From the NCBI GenBank assembly GCA_963754535.1, contig CAVWGG010000008.1, forward strand, positions 62,001 through 126,000: a DNA stretch of 64,000 nt, written 5' to 3'. The DNA is from RPQJ01 sp963754535. Its GTDB lineage: Bacteria; Pseudomonadota; Gammaproteobacteria; Steroidobacterales; Steroidobacteraceae. A model generated the notes under the pieces. The model searched no databases. It worked only from the letters and a program-made list of their open reading frames with translations, and was not told where the DNA came from. A program made the translations under genes and the position numbers. Positions 41,142-49,779 of this stretch are shown here, piece by piece; positions within the stretch are counted from its first letter, which is position 1; the number at the start of each line of letters is the position of its first letter.

Positions 41142-42081
41142 AGCCTTTCCCCGCGGCGTTCACGCGCGCGCCGTCGCGACGGCACTCGACGCCCTCGCCC
41201 TGCACCATCGAGCCGATGCACCGCAAGCTGCAGCCACCGGCCTCGGCGAGGTGCGCGATGTGCCCGAAGTGATCCGAGGGCAACGTAAACAACAGTTCGT
41301 AATCGTCACCGCCGTGCAGCACCAGGCGCTCCTGCTCGGCCAGGGGGTAAGCGGCAAGCTCGGGCGCCACCGGCAGACGCTCGAGGTCGATGCACGCACC
41401 CACACCACTCGCTCGCGCGAGCTTGCCGAGATCGCCGAGCAGGCCATCGGAAACGTCCATGGCGGCCGTCGCGAATCCGCGCAGCGCAAGCCCGAGGGCC
41501 AGTCGCGGTTCGGCGCGCAGGAAGCGGCGCACGCGCGCATCTTTCGACTGGAAGGTTGCACGGCCCGATTGCAGCTCCTCGAGACCGGCCGCGGACACGC
41601 CCGGTGCACCGGAAACGATGATGAGGTCGCCCACTCGCGCACCCGAACGCCGCAGTGCCGCAGCAGGCGGCACGAACCCGAGCACTTCGACCGTGACGAC
41701 GAGCGGGCCCGAGACCGTATCGCCGCCGACGAGCGCGACGCCGTGGCGTTCGGCCAGTGCGTACAGTCCAGCCGCGAAGTCGGCGATCCAGCGCTCGTCG
41801 GAGCGCGGCATCGACAGTGAAAGCAACGCCCACGCCGGTTCGGCGCCCATGGCGGCCAGGTCGCTCAGGTTCACGGCCAGCGCCTGGTGGCCGATCGCTG
41901 CGGCGGGCGTGCCCGGCAGGAAGTGACGGCCTTCGACGAGCGTATCCGTTGCCGCGACGAGGGCCTGGCCCGGGGGTGGCGTCAGCAGTGCTGCATCGTC
42001 ACCGACGCCGAGCAGGACGTCGGTGCGCGGCGAGCTGCGCGAGAAATAGCGGGCGATGACGTCGAACTCACCGAGGGGCAC
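41122..42081 (-). CDS. thiL: Thiamine-monophosphate kinase
   Basis: Phosphorylates thiamine monophosphate to thiamine diphosphate. The 319-residue PurM-like ATPase has GVGDDAALL near 25-33, the metal-site block ATDTLVEGRHF, NLSDLAAMGAEP, VGGDT, AMDVSDGLLGDLGKL and HGGDDYELLFT. Length is standard. It follows nusB by 27 bp. No other thiamine gene is in the window, which is usual for this locus. Confidence 0.95.
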   Translation of the reverse strand: MPLGEFDVIARYFSRSSPRTDVLLGVGDDAALLTPPPGQALVAATDTLVEGRHFLPGTPAAAIGHQALAVNLSDLAAMGAEPAWALLSLSMPRSDERWIADFAAGLYALAERHGVALVGGDTVSGPLVVTVEVLGFVPPAAALRRSGARVGDLIIVSGAPGVSAAGLEELQSGRATFQSKDARVRRFLRAEPRLALGLALRGFATAAMDVSDGLLGDLGKLARASGVGACIDLERLPVAPELAAYPLAEQERLVLHGGDDYELLFTLPSDHFGHIAHLAEAGGCSLRCIGSMVQGEGVECRRDGARVNAAGKGYDHFAA

Positions 42082-42108
42082 GGGTGCTCCGGGGTGTGGG
42101 AGGTGCGG

Positions 42109-42579
42109 TTACTTGCCCGGCGAGCGGCGCGCCGTGGCCTGCTGCTCGGCGGCGCGCAACTGGCGCGCTGCGCGATCGAGCACGGCGTTGATGAACTTGT
42201 GGCCGTCGGTCGCGCCGAACTTCTTCGCGAGCTCGACGCACTCGTTCAGCACCACCTTGTACGGCACCTCGACGTGCACACGGAGCTCTTCGACTCCGAT
42301 CAGCAGCACCGCGTGCTCGACCGGATCGAGCTGCGTCACCGGGCGATCGAGCCAGGCGCCGATCATGGCGTCGAGTGCCTCGGAGCCTTCGACCACGCCC
42401 TGCAGCAGTTGCTGGAAATACTCGGGGTCGACCTCCGGGTAGCCTTCGTCGGAGGTGTACTGGTTGCGCAGCTCAGGGAACGACTGGCCGGTCATCTGCC
42501 ACTGGTACAGCGCCTGCAGCGCAAGGCGGCGCGACAGGCTGCGCGCCCGGCCGGAACGGTCGCCGCGGGGCCGCGTCAT
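42109..42579 (-). CDS. nusB: Transcription antitermination factor NusB
   Basis: Binds boxA RNA with NusE/S10 and supports rRNA antitermination. The 156-residue all-helical protein has the RRLALQALYQWQMTG start, VDPEYFQQLLQGV, LDPVEHAVLLIGVEEL and the C-terminal KFINAVLDRAAR. The ATG at 42579 (MTRPRGDR) is used; reading upstream runs through ribH in another frame. The gap to ribH is only 2 bp, the conserved ribH-nusB pair. Confidence 0.94.
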   Translation of the reverse strand: MTRPRGDRSGRARSLSRRLALQALYQWQMTGQSFPELRNQYTSDEGYPEVDPEYFQQLLQGVVEGSEALDAMIGAWLDRPVTQLDPVEHAVLLIGVEELRVHVEVPYKVVLNECVELAKKFGATDGHKFINAVLDRAARQLRAAEQQATARRSPGK

Positions 42580-42581
42580 GC

Positions 42582-43058
42582 TCAGACGTCCAGCCGACGC
42601 ATGAGGTTGGCCAGTTCGAGCGCCACCAGGGCCGCGTCCGCGCCCTTGTTGCCCGCCTTCGTGCCGGCACGCTCCACGGCCTGCTCGATGGTGTCGGTCG
42701 TGAGCACGCCGAATGCGATCGGCACGCCGGTGTCGTCCGCTGCGCGTGCCAGCCCCGAGGCGCACTGGCTGCAGACGTAATCGAAGTGCGGCGTGGCGCC
42801 GCGAATCACCGCGCCCAGGGCGACGATGGCGTCGCAGCGCTTCGACGCGGCGACACGACGCGCGACGAACGGCAGGTCGTACGCGCCCGGCACGCGGATG
42901 ATCTCGATCTGCTTCTCACCGGCGCCATGACGCAGCAGCGCATCGACCGCGCCACGCACGAGGTTCTCGACGATCGCGTCGTTGAAGCGCGAGGCGATGA
43001 TGGCGATGCGCAGGTCGCGCGCGATGACGTCGCCGTTCAGGGTGCGGATGTTGTCCAT
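42582..43058 (-). CDS. ribH: 6,7-dimethyl-8-ribityllumazine synthase
   Basis: Condenses 5-amino-6-ribitylaminouracil with 3,4-dihydroxy-2-butanone 4-phosphate, the penultimate riboflavin step. The 158-residue protein has IIASRFNDAIVENL, VPGAYDLPFVARR, GAVIRGATPHFDYVC and the catalytic-loop FGVLTTDTIEQAVERAG. The ATG at 43058 is preferred to a TTG at 43076 because GAGGAG lies 10 bp before the ATG. It sits between ribBX and nusB. Confidence 0.95.
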   Translation of the reverse strand: MDNIRTLNGDVIARDLRIAIIASRFNDAIVENLVRGAVDALLRHGAGEKQIEIIRVPGAYDLPFVARRVAASKRCDAIVALGAVIRGATPHFDYVCSQCASGLARAADDTGVPIAFGVLTTDTIEQAVERAGTKAGNKGADAALVALELANLMRRLDV

Positions 43059-43072
43059 CTCGAATCTGCTCC

Positions 43073-44176
43073 TCAATCCACGTATTCGGCGACTTCGAGG
43101 CCGAACGCTGACAGTCCATGCATCTGCTTCGGCGCGCTCAGCACGCGCATCGTCCGCACGCCGAGGTCACGCAGGATTTGCGCCCCGATGCCGTAGGTGC
43201 GCAGCACCTGTGCGCCGCGCGCAGGGCTCGCCGTCGCCGCCGCAGGATGGCTCGAACGCACGGCTTCGGCGATTTCGAGCGGGCTCTCGTGCGGACGCAA
43301 CAGCACGACGATGCCCGAGCCCTCGCGCGCCACGCGCTCGATGGCGCCGCGCAGCGACCAGCTGTGGCCTTCCTCGATCGCGCCGACGAGGTCACGCACG
43401 GTGTCCTTCAGGTGCACGCGCACCAGCGGCGCCTGCTCCGACTCGGGGTTGCCGAGGACGAGCGCGAGGTGGACCGTGCTGTTGACGTGATCCTCGTAGC
43501 AGACCAGGCGGAAGGGGCCGAACTCGGTGGCAATCTGCCGCTCGGCGATGCGCTCGACCGAGCGCTCCTTCTCGAGCCGGTAGCGGATCAGGTCGGCGAT
43601 CGTACCGATCTTGAGGTTGTGCTCGCGGGCGAATTTCTCGAGGTCGGGGCGGCGCGCCATCGTGCCGTCGTCGTTCAGGATCTCGACGATCACCGCCGCG
43701 GGCGCGAGGCCGGCGAGACGGGCCAGGTCGCAACCGGCTTCGGTGTGACCCGCGCGCGTGAGCACGCCGCCGGGCTGCGCCATGAGCGGAAAGATGTGGC
43801 CGGGCTGCCGCAGGTCTTCGGCACGGGCGGATTCCGCCACGGCCGTGCGGATCGTGTGGGCGCGGTCGTAAGCCGAGATGCCGGTCGTGACGCCTTCTGC
43901 CGCCTCGATCGATAGCGTGAAGTTCGTGGTGTGGTCCGCATCCGTGTCGCTGACCATCAGCGGCAGCCGCAGTTGGCGGCAGCGGTCGCGGGTCAGCGTG
44001 AGGCAGATCAGGCCGCGGCCGAACCGGGCCATGAAGTTGACGTCCTCCGGACGCACTTTCGTCGCGGCCATCACCAGGTCGCCTTCGTTCTCGCGATCCT
44101 CGTCATCCATGATCACGACCATCCGGCCCTGTCGGATGTCGTCGAGGATCTCGTCGATCGTGTTCAGGGCATGCAT
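43073..44176 (-). CDS. ribBA-like (ribBX): 3,4-dihydroxy-2-butanone 4-phosphate synthase with degenerate GTP cyclohydrolase II domain
   Basis: The N-terminal half (about 1-200) is a complete RibB: DDEDRENEGDLVMAA, THEGAL-type metal and substrate residues in TDADHTTNFT, and GHTEAGCDL. The C-terminal half resembles RibA but lacks the three zinc cysteines of the HSECLTGDVFGSLRCDCG motif. The matching region reads VRVHLKDTVRDLVGAIEE, with no Cys, so GTP cyclohydrolase II activity is unlikely. Such RibB-RibX hybrids occur in Proteobacteria with a separate ribA elsewhere. The start MHALNTIDEIL at 44176 is preferred; 44188 would add four residues. Confidence 0.88.
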   Translation of the reverse strand: MHALNTIDEILDDIRQGRMVVIMDDEDRENEGDLVMAATKVRPEDVNFMARFGRGLICLTLTRDRCRQLRLPLMVSDTDADHTTNFTLSIEAAEGVTTGISAYDRAHTIRTAVAESARAEDLRQPGHIFPLMAQPGGVLTRAGHTEAGCDLARLAGLAPAAVIVEILNDDGTMARRPDLEKFAREHNLKIGTIADLIRYRLEKERSVERIAERQIATEFGPFRLVCYEDHVNSTVHLALVLGNPESEQAPLVRVHLKDTVRDLVGAIEEGHSWSLRGAIERVAREGSGIVVLLRPHESPLEIAEAVRSSHPAAATASPARGAQVLRTYGIGAQILRDLGVRTMRVLSAPKQMHGLSAFGLEVAEYVD

Positions 44177-44302
44177 GACAAAGAGCACCTAGATCGTTGA
44201 ATTATCGAAGTTTTCATCAGGCAACGATAGTGCCCGATCTACGTTCGCGGCGCGCAGTTTAACAGGGGGCGGGGTCCGGCGGCGGACCGGCCGGCGCAAG
44301 GC

Positions 44303-44902
44303 TCAGTCCAGGTCGGGATGCATCATCCGCTCGACATAGCGCGCGATGATGTCGACTTCGAGGTTCACCCGGCTGCCGGGCCGCAGGCCGCCCAGCGTCG
44401 TGACCTCCAGCGTGTGCGGCACGAGGTTCACGTCGAAGCGATCGCCCCTGGCGCCGTTCACGGTGAGGCTGACGCCGTCGATGCAGATCGAACCCTTGCG
44501 GGCGACGTAGCGCGCCAGTTCGGGCGGAACCCGGAATTCCATGCGCACCGAGCGCGCGTCGTCGTGGCGAGAGACCAACTCCCCCACCCCGTCCACGTGA
44601 CCCGTGACGTAATGGCCGCCAAGCGCCTGCCCGGCCAGCAGCGCTTTCTCCAGGTTCACGCGACTGCCGGCGACCCAGTCGCCGAGCGTGGTGAGCGAGA
44701 GGGTTTCGCGCGAGACGTCCGCCGCGAAACTCGAGGTATCGAAACGGGTTGCCGTGAGGCAGACGCCGCTCACGGCGATGCTGCCACCGAGTTCAATGTC
44801 GGCGAGCGACACGCCGGCCGTGTCGAACACGAGGGTGACGTCGCCGCCGCGCGGCTCGATCGCACGCACCGTTCCAACGCCCTGCACGATTCCGGTAAAC
44901 AT
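44303..44902 (-). CDS. ribE: Riboflavin synthase, alpha chain
   Basis: Dismutates two 6,7-dimethyl-8-ribityllumazine molecules to riboflavin. The 199-residue protein is the usual tandem of two lumazine-binding barrels, starting MFTGIVQGVG, with GVCLTA and GHYVTGHVDGVG in the first barrel and GVSLTVN in the second. The start overlaps the ribD stop by one base. The 126 bp between it and ribBX contain no FMN riboswitch pattern. Confidence 0.95.
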   Translation of the reverse strand: MFTGIVQGVGTVRAIEPRGGDVTLVFDTAGVSLADIELGGSIAVSGVCLTATRFDTSSFAADVSRETLSLTTLGDWVAGSRVNLEKALLAGQALGGHYVTGHVDGVGELVSRHDDARSVRMEFRVPPELARYVARKGSICIDGVSLTVNGARGDRFDVNLVPHTLEVTTLGGLRPGSRVNLEVDIIARYVERMMHPDLD

Positions 44903-46038
44903 TAAAGTCGGGTCTCCACGGGACGCAGCGTCAGCCGGAGATCCGGTCCGACCCGTCGCACGTCGTGATAAGAATACTGCGGCCGCTCCGCCAGCACGCG
45001 CAGCGGCTGCGGCAGGACAAAGGCAGGCTGCGCCGTGTCGCCGAGAATCGTCGGCGCGACGTACAGCACGATCTCGTCCGCGAGTCCGGCCGCCAGGAAA
45101 CTGCCCGCGAGCCGCGGACCGGCCTCCACCAGCACGTCGTTGCACTCGAGGTCGGCGAGGCGCCGCAACGTCGCGTGCAGGTCGATACGTCCCGCCGCGT
45201 CTGCGGGCAAGGGCTCGACCTGCAGGACGGACGGCTCCGCTTCGGCGAGCCGAGCGAGCGCGCGTGCGCCTGCGTTCGAGCTGAAGACCAGCGTCGGCAG
45301 TCCGTCCCGCGCGAGCTTCAGGTCGGGTTCGAGTCGTCCGCGGGAATCCAGCACCACGCGCAGTGGTACGCGACCGCCCATGTCGAGGGTCCCATCGCGT
45401 ACGGTCAGGGAGGGATCGTCCGCGAGTGCGGTGCCGATCCCGGTGACGATCGCCGAGGCGCGTGCCCGTAGGCGCTGCACGTCGGCCCGTGCGGGTTCCG
45501 ACGTGATCCACTGGCTGGAACCATCGGCCAGCGCGGTGCGGCCGTCGGCGCTGCTGCCGAGCTTGACCGTGACCCAGGGCCGTCCGCACGTCATGCGCGA
45601 GACGAAGCCCCGATTCAGTTCGCGCGCTTCACGTTCGAGCACGCCGACGGCGGTGACGATGCCGGCGGCTTCGAGTTTGCGCAGGCCATCGCCCGCAACG
45701 CGCGGATATGGATCCTGCATCGCTGCAACGACCCGGCGCACCCCCGACTCGATCAGGGCATCGGCGCAGGGTGGCGTGCGGCCGTGGTGCGAGCACGGCT
45801 CGAGCGTGACGTAGGCCGTGCCGCCACGTGCGCGCGCGGCCGCAGCGTGCAATGCATACACCTCTGCATGCGGCTGACCCGTGCGATGGTGCCAACCCTC
45901 GCCCACCACGGCGCCGTGCGCATCGAGCAGCACGCAACCCACCGCGGGATTCGGCGCCGTCGAGTACGTCCCGCGCGCCGCGAGCTGCAGCGCTCGCGCC
46001 ATGTGGACGTGGTCGATTGCGGCGGAATTGGCGGTCAT
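44902..46038 (-). CDS. ribD: Bifunctional diaminohydroxyphosphoribosylaminopyrimidine deaminase / 5-amino-6-(5-phosphoribosylamino)uracil reductase
   Basis: Catalyses the second and third riboflavin steps. The 378-residue protein has an N-terminal cytidine-deaminase-like domain with zinc ligands in HAE (GQPHAEVYAL) and PCSHHGRTPPC, and a C-terminal DHFR-like reductase (about 150-370: VTVKLGSSADGRTA, SQWITS, RVVLDSRGR). It lies 12 bp after nrdR, giving the widespread nrdR-ribD-ribE order. Confidence 0.95.
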   Translation of the reverse strand: MTANSAAIDHVHMARALQLAARGTYSTAPNPAVGCVLLDAHGAVVGEGWHHRTGQPHAEVYALHAAAARARGGTAYVTLEPCSHHGRTPPCADALIESGVRRVVAAMQDPYPRVAGDGLRKLEAAGIVTAVGVLEREARELNRGFVSRMTCGRPWVTVKLGSSADGRTALADGSSQWITSEPARADVQRLRARASAIVTGIGTALADDPSLTVRDGTLDMGGRVPLRVVLDSRGRLEPDLKLARDGLPTLVFSSNAGARALARLAEAEPSVLQVEPLPADAAGRIDLHATLRRLADLECNDVLVEAGPRLAGSFLAAGLADEIVLYVAPTILGDTAQPAFVLPQPLRVLAERPQYSYHDVRRVGPDLRLTLRPVETRL

Positions 46039-46050
46039 GCCGGATTCGAT

Positions 46051-46611
46051 CTACTTCTTGCCAGGCGCGGTGTTGCCGTTGCCCGGCACCGGCGCCACGG
46101 ACAACGGCGCGTCGGCGCCGGTCCAGAGCCCCAGCTGCAGCTCTTCGGCGGAACGCGGGCGGCGGTGCCGCAACTTGTCGATTTCCTCGCGGAACGCGTC
46201 GACGTCCTGGAAGCTGCGATAGACGGAGGCGAAACGGACGTACGCCACTTCGTCGAGCTGGTGCAGCTCGTCCATCACGAGCTCGCCGATCAGCCGCGCC
46301 GGCACCTCGCGCTCGCCGAGCGTGCGCAGCTTGTGGCAGACGTGGTTCACGGCGGCGTCGACCGCCTCGATCGCCACGGGCCGCTTCTCGAGCGCCTTCA
46401 CCATGCCCGAGCGCAGCTTTGCCTCGTCGAAGGGTTCGCGCGTCGCGTCGCTCTTCACGACGCGCGGCATGACGAGTTCGGCGGATTCGAAGGTGGTGAA
46501 CCGCTCGCCGCAGCGCAGGCATTCACGGCGACGACGCACCTGCTGCCCCTCCCCGGAAAGGCGGGAGTCGATGACCTTCGTTTCCTCGAACGAGCAGAAC
46601 GGACAGTACAC
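46051..46611 (-). CDS. nrdR: Transcriptional repressor NrdR
   Basis: ATP/dATP-sensing repressor of ribonucleotide reductase genes. The 186-residue protein has the N-terminal zinc ribbon MYCPFC through RRRECLRCGERFTTFE (Cys3, Cys6, Cys31, Cys34) and an ATP-cone domain (about 49-139: PRVVKSDATREPFDEAKL). The C-terminal tail is about 30 residues longer than in E. coli and Gly/Ala/Pro rich. The start codon is GTG, which allows the first Cys at residue 3 as in all NrdR. It lies between glyA and ribD. Confidence 0.93.
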   Translation of the reverse strand: MYCPFCSFEETKVIDSRLSGEGQQVRRRRECLRCGERFTTFESAELVMPRVVKSDATREPFDEAKLRSGMVKALEKRPVAIEAVDAAVNHVCHKLRTLGEREVPARLIGELVMDELHQLDEVAYVRFASVYRSFQDVDAFREEIDKLRHRRPRSAEELQLGLWTGADAPLSVAPVPGNGNTAPGKK

Positions 46612-46649
46612 CGGACGGTCTCCTGCCCTGCTGCCTGCTCAGCCCGCGC

Positions 46650-47906
46650 TCAGCGGCCGTACACCGGGAAGCGACGGCAGATCTCTTCGACGGCCGCGCG
46701 CGTTCTCGCGATCACGGCTTCGTCGTTCGGGTGGGTGAGCACGTCAGAGATCCAATGTGCAAGCTGCGCGACCTCGGCTTCCTTGAAGCCGCGAGTCGTG
46801 ACCGCCGGCGTACCGATGCGGATGCCGCTCGTGACCATCGGCGGACGCGGGTCGTTCGGCACCGAGTTCTTGTTCACGGTGATGTGCGCACGGCCAAGCG
46901 CGGCGTCCGCTTCCTTGCCCGTCACGTCCTTGTCGGACAGGTCGACCAGGAACAGGTGGTTGTCGGTGCCGCCGGAAACGATCCTGATGCCACGCTGATG
47001 GAAGACCCTGCACATCTCGCGCGCATTGGCGACCACCTGCTTCTGGTAGTCCACGAACTCCGGCTGCATCGCCTCGAGGAACGCAACGGCCTTCGCCGCG
47101 ATGACGTGCATCAACGGACCGCCCTGCGTGCCCGGGAAGATCATCGAATTGAGCTTCTTGGTGATCTCGTCGCTGGCGCGCGCGAGGATCAGGCCGCCAC
47201 GCGGACCGCGCAGCGTCTTGTGCGTCGTGGTCGTGACGACGTCGGCGTAGGGCACGGGGTTGGGGTACACGCCCGCCGCAACCAGGCCGGCGACGTGCGC
47301 CATGTCGCAGAGGAAATACGCGCCCACGGCATCTGCAATAGCGCGGAAGCGCGGGAAATCGAGGATGCGCGAATAGGCCGAGAAGCCGGCGATGATCATC
47401 TTCGGCTTGTGCTCGTGCGCGAGGCGCTCGACCTGCGCGTAGTCGATCGCGCCGGTGGCCGGGTCGAGCCCGTACTGCACGGCGTTGAAGATCTTGCCGG
47501 AGAAATTGACCTTGGCGCCGTGCGTGAGGTGACCGCCATGGTCGAGGCTCATGCCGAGCAGCGTGTCGCCCGGCTTCATCAGCGCGAGGAACGCGGCGGC
47601 GTTGGCCTGCGAACCGGAGTGCGGCTGCACGTTGGCGAAGTCGGCGCCGAAGAGCTTCTTCGCACGATCGATCGCGAGCTGCTCGGCGACATCGACGTAT
47701 TCGCACCCGCCGTAGTAGCGCTTGCCGGGATAGCCCTCGGCGTACTTGTTGGTGAGCACGGAGCCCTGGGCCTCGAGCACACGCGGAGTCGCGTAGTTCT
47801 CGGAAGCGATCAGCTCGATGTGATCTTCCTGGCGGACGCGTTCGTGCTCGATCGAAGCCGCGAGTTCAGGATCGAACTCGGCGATGGTCATGCTGGCAGG
47901 AAACAT
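46650..47906 (-). CDS. glyA: Serine hydroxymethyltransferase
   Basis: PLP enzyme interconverting serine and glycine with tetrahydrofolate. The 418-residue protein shows ELIASENYATPRV, TNKYAEGYPGKRYYGGCEYVD, NVQPHSGSQANAA and the PLP-lysine block VVTTTTHKTLRGPRGG. The ATG at 47906 is supported by GGAGAG about 7 bp upstream; an in-frame extension has no homology. It starts the glyA-nrdR-rib run on the minus strand. Confidence 0.96.
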   Translation of the reverse strand: MFPASMTIAEFDPELAASIEHERVRQEDHIELIASENYATPRVLEAQGSVLTNKYAEGYPGKRYYGGCEYVDVAEQLAIDRAKKLFGADFANVQPHSGSQANAAAFLALMKPGDTLLGMSLDHGGHLTHGAKVNFSGKIFNAVQYGLDPATGAIDYAQVERLAHEHKPKMIIAGFSAYSRILDFPRFRAIADAVGAYFLCDMAHVAGLVAAGVYPNPVPYADVVTTTTHKTLRGPRGGLILARASDEITKKLNSMIFPGTQGGPLMHVIAAKAVAFLEAMQPEFVDYQKQVVANAREMCRVFHQRGIRIVSGGTDNHLFLVDLSDKDVTGKEADAALGRAHITVNKNSVPNDPRPPMVTSGIRIGTPAVTTRGFKEAEVAQLAHWISDVLTHPNDEAVIARTRAAVEEICRRFPVYGR

Positions 47907-48013
47907 GTGCTCTCCACGGTCGGGGACGCGCAATTGTAGCTGATGTCGGCGCGGCGCTTGTCGGTGGCTTTTCGCTGCCTGATCCGTCAAGTTGACCCGC
48001 TTTCAGCGCGAAT

Positions 48014-48122
48014 GGGCCTGGGCTCCAGAGTCGCGACCGGGGACGCGTAAACCCATCCATGGGGCTCCGCCGCGACCTCCATGTCGCGGACGGCCCCGGC
48101 CCGCGACTCTGGAACCCGGCCC
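48014..48122. repeat. Multi-hairpin palindromic element (family 3)
   Basis: Outer arms of about 29 bp (48014-48042 and 48094-48122) pair with few mismatches around the shared core CCAGAGTCGCG/CGCGACTCTGG. Inside are two more palindromes: CCCATCCATGGG (48052-48063) and CCGCGAC-CTCCAT-GTCGCGG (48070-48089). Similar intergenic units with a GTAAACCCATCCATGGGG core are familiar to me from other Gammaproteobacteria, but this is recall and was not searched. It lies about 75 bp before the truncated barrel gene. Confidence 0.82.
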
Positions 48123-48198
48123 GTCGCGCCGGCGCCGTCGTCTCCGGCGGCATTGGGCTGGCGCTTCGAGGCTCGTTCGCATCACTCGAGGTCGAGTC

Positions 48199-48681
48199 GG
48201 CGCCAAGACGGTGCTGCACTGGGACCTCGCACGGCGCTCGATCCTGTCGGGCGCAGTGGTTGTCGCCTTTCCGACCGACGGCGCCGCATCCGAGGAAATC
48301 ATCCCCTACCTCGCCTACGGGCGGCTCTTCGACGAGCGCTGGATGTTCCAGTCGAGCGCGCGACTGATCCTGCCGGTGGACGACGTCGATACGGGCGAAG
48401 CCGAGTTCGCCGGAGTCGTGCATTACCGCTGGACCCACTGGCCGCGGCGTGTTTTCCCGGCACTGGAAGCTACCGCGACCGTGCCGTTCGAAGACGAGGG
48501 CGGCGATTCAGTCCAGTGGACCGTAATTCCGCAACTGCGCTTCGGGCTCACTCGTGGCGCGCACGTGGCGTTGAGCGTGGGTGCGGAGATTCCACTTAGC
48601 GACCAGCCCTACGACACGCGCTGGCACTTGAGCCTGCTCTGGGACTTCGCCGACGGCAGCTTCTTCAAGGGCTGGCGCTAG
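48199..48681 (+). pseudogene. C-terminal remnant of an outer-membrane beta-barrel protein
   Basis: About 160 codons of beta-strand-rich sequence (VLHWDLARRSILSGAVVVAF, then ALEATATVPFEDEGG) ending in LLWDFADGSFFKGW. This resembles the C-terminus of transporter-like outer-membrane barrels often found near c-type cytochrome genes. The frame is open further upstream but immediately runs into the palindromic element, and there is no signal peptide or convincing start. The 5' part has therefore been lost, probably at or near the repeat. The stop overlaps that of the convergent deacetylase-like gene. Confidence 0.6.
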
Positions 48682-49607
48682 CTCGCGACCAGGGCCTCCA
48701 CGACGCGCGTCCACGCGCGCGCGAGGTTCTGCCGGTTGTACCCGCCCCCGCCCATCGCCAGCACGCGTCCGTGACCCAGCTCGTCAGCGATGCGGCAGAC
48801 CGATGCCGCCGCATGCGCGTGCGCTGCTTCGCTGAAAGCGAGATGCGTGATCGGGTCGCCCTCGAGGCTGTCGGCGCCGCACTGCAGGAGGATGAACTCC
48901 GGCTGCGTCTGCCGCAGGTACGCTTCGACCTTGACCCATTCACGATGAAAGTCTTCGTCGCCCGCACCCGGCGGCAACGGCAGGTTGAGCTTCGTTGCCA
49001 GGGCACTGCCTTTGCCGGTTTCTTCCGCGGCGCCGGTGCCCGGATAGAGGTGGCGCCCGTCCTCGTGGATGTCGGCGAACAACGCATCCGGATCCGACTC
49101 GAACGCGTAGAACACGCCGTCGCCGTGATGCGCATCGATGTCGACGTACGCAATCCGGCGCAAGCCGTGCCGCTTGCGCAGCACTTCGATGGCGATGCCG
49201 CAGTCATTGAACACGCAGAAGCCCGCTGCATGCGCACGGGAGGCATGATGCAGGCCGGCGATGGGAATGAAGCCGCGTCGCGCGCGGCCACCCATGATCT
49301 CTTCGACCGCAAGCAGCGTGCCACCCACGACCAGGCTCGACGCCTCGAAGATGCCTTTCGACGCCGGTGTGTCGCCCACGTCCAGGTAGCCGCGGCCTTC
49401 CGCGGACTTCCGGACCACGAAGTCCACGTATGCGCGGTAATGAAACGATTCCAGTTCGTCGCGCTCGGCCACGCGCGGGTCGACGATGCGCAACTCGAGG
49501 TAGGCGGGGCTGCGGCGCATTTCGCGCAGGAAGGCTTCCTGCCGGTCTGGCCCGAACGGATGGCCATCGCCGAAGCCATAGCGGCTCAGGGCGTCACTGG
49601 CCACCAT
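48678..49607 (-). CDS. Histone-deacetylase superfamily protein (AcuC/acetylpolyamine amidohydrolase type)
   Basis: Zinc amidohydrolase of about 309 residues, expected to remove acetyl groups from protein lysine or polyamines. The family blocks are RYGFGDGHPFGPDR (start), HHASRAHAAGFCVFND, the zinc-binding DIDAHHGDGV, LQCGADSLEGDP and the terminal GGGGYN. The ATG at 49607 begins MVASDALSRYGFG; a GTG six bases upstream would add two residues and is equally possible. It is divergent from ettA. The physiological substrate is not evident. Confidence 0.87.
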   Translation of the reverse strand: MVASDALSRYGFGDGHPFGPDRQEAFLREMRRSPAYLELRIVDPRVAERDELESFHYRAYVDFVVRKSAEGRGYLDVGDTPASKGIFEASSLVVGGTLLAVEEIMGGRARRGFIPIAGLHHASRAHAAGFCVFNDCGIAIEVLRKRHGLRRIAYVDIDAHHGDGVFYAFESDPDALFADIHEDGRHLYPGTGAAEETGKGSALATKLNLPLPPGAGDEDFHREWVKVEAYLRQTQPEFILLQCGADSLEGDPITHLAFSEAAHAHAAASVCRIADELGHGRVLAMGGGGYNRQNLARAWTRVVEALVAS

Positions 49608-49779
49608 CAGCACCGGCAGCGACTGCGGATCGGTCTGCGTCAAGCGGCGCGGGCCCCTGCAAAGGAATGTGCGGCAGCCTAGCAGCACCCATCCGGCAGC
49701 GGTAGCGTCCAGTGCCCCGGATGACCGATAATTCCCGACCTTTTTCGAGTCCGTCGGACGACGAGCGCAATTCCTCCCA

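Noticed and set aside
43073..44302. FMN riboswitch in front of the riboflavin genes
   Set aside because: The gap upstream of ribBX (44177-44302) lacks the conserved FMN-element helices and loop sequences on the minus strand.
48003..48302. Short open frames through the palindromic element before the barrel remnant
   Set aside because: They are translations of the inverted repeat and have no independent support as genes.
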